From NCBI RefSeq assembly GCF_032154225.1, contig NZ_JALDYF010000003.1:186001-250000 (forward strand): 64,000 nt of DNA, in the 5' to 3' direction. A model generated the notes under the pieces. That model saw only the letters and a list, made by a program, of their open reading frames with translations. It was not told where the DNA came from and made no database searches. Positions 60,853 to 64,000 of the stretch are shown here, piece after piece. The DNA comes from Psychrobacillus sp032154225. GTDB taxonomy: Bacteria; Bacillota; Bacilli; Bacillales_A; Planococcaceae. How positions within the stretch are numbered: position 1 is the stretch's first letter; every line of letters begins with the position of its first letter. The translations under genes were made by a program, and so were the position numbers.

Positions 60853-61334
60853 TCACTATCCACCTGCCAGCTTTTTTGAAGCTTTCGAATGTAGATAATT
60901 TGTCCAATATGATATGCATTGTGGGTAGTAACATTTCCAAGCACCTGCCACCAGTTGACGGACTCTGAAAATCCCACTACTTCACTTTCTACCTTTTCTT
61001 TTGTGAGTAAATCACGCCATTGTAGCAACACCTCAAGTAATTGCTCTGCTAGAGCATAAAATGTTTTTCCTTCTGGAATGATAAAACTTTTATCATTATC
61101 CCCTATAGATGGCACTGCATTTACATGTGATTTCCTATACCTTGTTTGCCATGTTTCATTCCAATAAAGTAAATGGTACACAATTTCAGCAATACTTTTA
61201 CTATCCTTATTTGGCCTCCAAAATGCTTCTTCCTCAGACAAACCTTTCACTGAGTCCGAAAATGGTAAATACCAACTTGGATCATTTGCATTTGCTAGTA
61301 GCTGGTCCGATAAAACATCCTTCGCATGACACAT
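60837..61334 (-). CDS. DinB family protein
   Basis: 165 residues from the ATG at 61334 (AAGGGTG upstream; a GTG nine bases earlier overlaps that site). DinB four-helix-bundle features are the metal ligands: His in VYHLLYWNETW near residue 55 and two His in VTTHNAYHIGQIIYIRKL near residue 140. Members bind a divalent metal and often act as thiol-dependent transferases or have unknown roles. Confidence 0.85.
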   Translation of the reverse strand: MCHAKDVLSDQLLANANDPSWYLPFSDSVKGLSEEEAFWRPNKDSKSIAEIVYHLLYWNETWQTRYRKSHVNAVPSIGDNDKSFIIPEGKTFYALAEQLLEVLLQWRDLLTKEKVESEVVGFSESVNWWQVLGNVTTHNAYHIGQIIYIRKLQKSWQVDSEIKPG

Positions 61335-61374
61335 ATTTTCCACACCCTTCTTTTAATTTTTACTGTTATTTTAT

Positions 61375-61942
61375 CACGTTTGTTGATTATCCTGTTTATT
61401 GGGAATTTGTGCTAATAGGAAATAAACACTATGCCTCCACGCTTGCCGCACCTTGCATGAGCCAACTTGTGCTGCGCCCAAGTGGGTCTCATACTTCGGC
61501 TCATGCGGCCCGACGCGCTAAGGCAACAAGTGTTTCGCTTTTTATATAGGTTATTATTCATGGAGATTTGAGCTTATCTATAATAAGTGACGAAGAATTT
61601 GCCTCTTCTCAATGCTTTTACACTTTCATCTAGCTTCCCTCTACTTAGTTGGGAAAATGGAGGGTTTAGTTGGAAATGCATTCATTTGCTCTCTCTTTTT
61701 AAGAAATGGCTCCACCATTCTAACTAAGTAGCCAGCCCTAATGGATTGAAGCGAAAGGGGGGCGACTCCGGCGGGAACAGCGTTAGCCGAAGACCCTGGA
61801 CTGAGCGCATGCGAAGGAAGCGGCTGAGGCAACGCTCGCGGAAAACGTCCACCCCTGTAGCGAAAATCCCAGCGGAAACTCACTAAGACGTATTTTATGT
61901 AGAAAACGAACGATAATATTAAGTGGTTAATCAACACGCGTG
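61375..61942 (-). mobile_element. R-element copy 7 (568 bp) with exact 9-bp TSD
   Basis: Starts CACGTTTGTTGATTATCC, ends with the reverse complement of CACGCGTGTTGATTAACC. TTATTTTAT flanks it on both sides (61366-61374 and 61943-61951). Orientation is opposite to copy 1; the interior has module A (61437-61525), GAAACACTTGTTGCC-like and CAAATTCTTCGTCACTTA-like segments shared with copy 1, and module B of the second subtype (61738-61880). Confidence 0.85.
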
Positions 61943-62024
61943 TTATTTTATATTCTCTTTTTTAATAGAGATTCCTTTTTTTCAAAGATAATAAATCCAA
62001 ATAGCTTTTATTATATATAAATGC

Positions 62025-62053
62025 TTGACAGTTTTTATAATAGGGTGTAAATT
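62025..62053 (+). promoter_or_regulatory. Promoter of the second T-box transcript
   Basis: TTGACA (62025-62030) and TAAATT (62048-62053), 17-bp spacing, with TG directly before the -10. It lies 19 bp before the T-box leader. Confidence 0.65.
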
Positions 62054-62071
62054 CACTATTATAAGAAAATG

Positions 62072-62378
62072 CGATGAAGAGAAAAAGTAGAATGGCAGAA
62101 TTTCTTTTAGAGAGCTTCGGTAGCTGAAAAGAAGCAGAAAAACTCCGTTTGAACAATGGCCTCTGAGCACTACATTGAACACGCACATTGTTGCGCTTGA
62201 AATGTAAGCGGGATTTGGTACCCGTTATCAATACCACAGTCTAAAATCCATCACGAAAGGATTTTGTACTTGTTGAGGTTACTTATGTGAATAAGTAACG
62301 CATAAAAGGTGGTAACACGAGTATTATTCTCGTCCTTTTCAATCTATACGATTGATGAGGGCGGGATTTTTTTTATTC
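62072..62378 (+). ncRNA. T-box riboswitch, methionine specific, upstream of SAM hydrolase/ECF operon
   Basis: Stem I opens GATGAAGAGAAAAAGTAGAA, then AGAGAGCTTCGGTAGCTG and GAAGC as in the metG leader. The specifier loop holds ATG (62156-62158). The T-box element is AAAAGGTGGTAACACGAG (62303-62320). The terminator forms from CGTCCTTTTCAATC (62331-62344) and GATTGATGAGGGCG (62350-62363), followed by GGATTTTTTTT. Uncharged tRNA-Met would turn on the operon, so it is a methionine-starvation response. Confidence 0.92.
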
Positions 62379-62411
62379 AAAAAAATTAAAATCAACTAGG
62401 AGGATGTTAAC

Positions 62412-63272
62412 ATGAGTGAAGGTTTATTAGTTTTACAATCAGATTTTGGTATTAGTGATGGTGCAGTTAGCGCAATGCATGGAGTGGCAAATTCGGTACA
62501 ACGCGGCTTGCCGATATTCGATTTAACACATCAAATTCCACAATATAATATATGGGAAGCTTCTTATCGACTTCTACAAACGATTAATTATTGGCCCGAG
62601 GAAACGGTATTTGTATCTATTGTAGATCCTGGTGTTGGCTCTGATCGAAAAAGTGTCGTCGTGAAAACGAAGAAGAACCAATATATTGTTACTCCTGATA
62701 ATGGAACACTAACGCATGTGTATAAACACATTGGCATTAAAGAAATCCGTGAAATTGACGAAACTGTAAATAGACTGCCGAATTCTGGCGAGTCCCATAC
62801 TTTCCATGGTCGTGATATTTATGCCTATACTGGTGCTCGTCTTGCAGCAGGTGCCATTCAATTTGAAAATGTTGGACCAATTCTTTCTCTAGATTCTATT
62901 GTTGAATTACCTTTAAAAGAGTCTACACTTGAAAATGAAGTCATTACTGGTGTTGTCGATGTAATTGATAGCCCGTTCGGAAACTTGTGGACAAATATTA
63001 GCCGACTGCAGTTTAAACAACTAGAAGGAGATTATGGCGATTCCTTCAAAATTTCTATTACAACAGATAGACGTACAATTTATGAAAGTACATTAGTATA
63101 TGGTCGCTCTTTCGCTGCTTCTCAAATCGGGGTCCCTCTTTTATATATAAATTCTTTGGATAATATCGCTATTGCTATTAACCAAAAATCCTTTGCAGAC
63201 ACTTATGGCATTGGCACAGGAATAAATTGGATTGTGACTATTCAAAAAGTTGAAAAAGTTGTATATAATTAA
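62412..63272 (+). CDS. SAM hydrolase (DUF62/SAM hydroxide adenosyltransferase)
   Basis: 286 residues. LVLQSDFGISDGAVSAMHGVANSVQ at the N-terminus, FVSIVDPGVGSDRKSVVVKTKKNQYIVTPDNGTL, and HTFHGRDIYAYTGARLA (family RxxHGRD-type site) are diagnostic. Known members split S-adenosylmethionine to adenosine and methionine. AGGAGG precedes the ATG. Placed behind a methionine T-box and before an ECF transporter, it likely recovers methionine from imported or surplus SAM. Confidence 0.9.
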   Translation: MSEGLLVLQSDFGISDGAVSAMHGVANSVQRGLPIFDLTHQIPQYNIWEASYRLLQTINYWPEETVFVSIVDPGVGSDRKSVVVKTKKNQYIVTPDNGTLTHVYKHIGIKEIREIDETVNRLPNSGESHTFHGRDIYAYTGARLAAGAIQFENVGPILSLDSIVELPLKESTLENEVITGVVDVIDSPFGNLWTNISRLQFKQLEGDYGDSFKISITTDRRTIYESTLVYGRSFAASQIGVPLLYINSLDNIAIAINQKSFADTYGIGTGINWIVTIQKVEKVVYN

Positions 63273-63310
63273 TTGTTCCACAAATTTATTAAAAGACAGG
63301 GGAAAACGAA

Positions 63311-63868
63311 ATGAAGAAATCTATTTTTTCAACGAAGACAATTGTTGCAATTGGTATTGGTACCGCAATATTTTTTATTTTATCTAGATTTGTTGCAATT
63401 CCTTCAGGTATTCCAGATACAAACATCAACACTGCATATGCCTTTTTAGCACTTATTTCTATTCTATTTGGTCCTATTGCAGGAGTATTTGTTGGCTTTA
63501 TCGGTCATACATTAACTGATTTACTAATGTACGGTTCGGTTTGGTGGAGCTGGGTAATCGTCTCTGCTTTCATTGGACTTGGAATTGGTTTATTCTACAA
63601 ACAATTTAATATAGAAAACGGCGAGTTCGGTACAAATAAAATTATTACGTTTAACATTGTGCAAGTAGTCATTCAAGCAATTGGTTGGGGTCTAATTGCC
63701 CCTATTTTAGACATTATAATTTATGCTGAACCTACGAACAAAGTTTTCGCGCAAGGTATCTTTGCAGGACTAAGTAATATCATTACTGTCGGTATTCTTG
63801 GTACAATCCTTTTAGTAGCTTATGCAAAAACAAGAACTAAAAAGGGAAGCTTGAGCTACGAGGAATAA
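63311..63868 (+). CDS. ECF transporter S component (UPF0397-type)
   Basis: 185 residues with about five membrane segments. ILSRFVAIPSGIPDTNINTAYAFLALISILFGPIAGVFVGFIGHTLTDLLMYGSVWWSW is the UPF0397 pattern; this family is annotated as an ECF S component (a riboflavin label is common but weak). The T-box(Met) and SAM hydrolase before it point to a methionine-related substrate. AGGGGAA lies before the ATG. Confidence 0.85.
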   Translation: MKKSIFSTKTIVAIGIGTAIFFILSRFVAIPSGIPDTNINTAYAFLALISILFGPIAGVFVGFIGHTLTDLLMYGSVWWSWVIVSAFIGLGIGLFYKQFNIENGEFGTNKIITFNIVQVVIQAIGWGLIAPILDIIIYAEPTNKVFAQGIFAGLSNIITVGILGTILLVAYAKTRTKKGSLSYEE

Positions 63869-63886
63869 GTAGATAAGGAGATTTAC

Positions 63887-64000
63887 ATGAAAAAACCCGT
63901 TATCGAGTTTAAAGATTTTTGCTTTCAATATAATAGTCAATCAAAACCTACACTCCACAATATAGATTTAACTATTTATGAAGGAGAGAAAGTTTGTATT
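63887..64000 (+). CDS. ECF transporter ATPase (N-terminal part, runs off window)
   Basis: ATG at 63887 after AAGGAG; 38 codons are visible: KPVIEFKDFCFQYNSQSKPTLHNIDLTIYEGEKVCI, the normal ABC ATPase beta-sheet start just before Walker A. It is the expected partner of the S component 18 bp upstream. Confidence 0.85.
   Translation, partial: MKKPVIEFKDFCFQYNSQSKPTLHNIDLTIYEGEKVCI

Noticed and set aside
61109..61549. 146-codon plus-strand frame across dinB antisense and R-element copy 7
   Set aside because: It is antisense to a clear DinB gene and runs into the repeat.
61641..62237. Minus-strand frames over R-element 7 and the T-box leader
   Set aside because: Antisense to a well-supported T-box and repeat; no ribosome sites.
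1..64000. CRISPR array, tRNA, rRNA, prophage or IS with transposase
   Set aside because: I looked for regularly spaced short repeats, clover-leaf genes, 16S/23S blocks and transposase or phage genes and found none; R and S elements are dispersed, not arrayed.

Overview
The window looks like a chromosomal segment of a low-GC, spore-forming Bacillales bacterium, most likely a Planococcaceae member (Psychrobacillus, Lysinibacillus or Sporosarcina type). This is inferred from the AT-rich sequence, strong AGGAGG-type ribosome sites with many TTG and GTG starts, T-box, SAM-I and guanidine-I leaders, Fur and FapR boxes, a comQXPA locus and DUF4183/DUF1796/glycosyltransferase genes of the kind found with spore-surface polymers. 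I cannot name the species.

Layout. 1-4.8 kb: start of a CoA-disulfide-reductase-type flavoprotein, a PadR/HAAS pair behind a palindromic operator, an acetyltransferase, and a T-box(Met)-controlled second methionyl-tRNA synthetase. 5.5-10.7 kb: a YmcC-like membrane protein, then a SAM-riboswitch operon (acyl-CoA-dehydrogenase-like flavoenzyme plus a four-gene amino-acid-type ABC importer), probably for an organosulfur compound. 10.7-11.5 kb: fabI behind a FapR box. 11.7-18.7 kb: a LacI-type regulator with tandem operators and a cre-like site, followed by nucleoside hydrolase, a complete ECF transporter (S, T, two ATPases), ribokinase and a DMT exporter; read together this is a nucleoside import and ribose salvage operon. 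18.7-22.6 kb: aminotransferase, MATE exporter, and a guanidine-I riboswitch in front of a paired SMR exporter.

23.4-27.6 kb holds comQ-comX-comP-comA. comX is a 52-codon gene encoding a pheromone precursor that ends in Val-Tyr-Trp-Asn. 28-33.7 kb: racemase, then a Fur-controlled siderophore uptake locus (FhuF-like reductase, ATPase, two permeases and a divergent binding lipoprotein). 34.3-40.7 kb: cyclophilin and an oppBCDFA-type peptide importer. 40.8-43.2 kb: DmpA-type peptidase, small membrane protein and DMT exporter. 43.9-57.9 kb: a polysaccharide/spore-surface-type region (epimerases, two paralogous GT4 glycosyltransferases, a repeat protein, a divergent DUF4183 pair, DUF1796, a CapD-like dehydratase), interrupted by a sigma factor-ClpP pair and a metalloprotease-like protein. 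58-61.3 kb: housekeeping-type singletons. 62-64 kb: a second T-box(Met) leader, a SAM hydrolase and the start of an ECF transporter.

The intergenic space carries two families of long repeats. Family R (seven copies) is a transposon-like, non-coding element of about 500-800 bp. It has about 18-bp terminal inverted repeats and, in four copies (4866, 49024, 52291, 61375), exact 9-bp target-site duplications. I see no transposase. Its interior contains large structured modules. Family S (two long copies and one fragment) carries a strong terminator-like hairpin and shares a module with R. These elements, the comX pherotype and the Met/SAM-controlled ECF and sulfur operons are the most interesting parts of the window.
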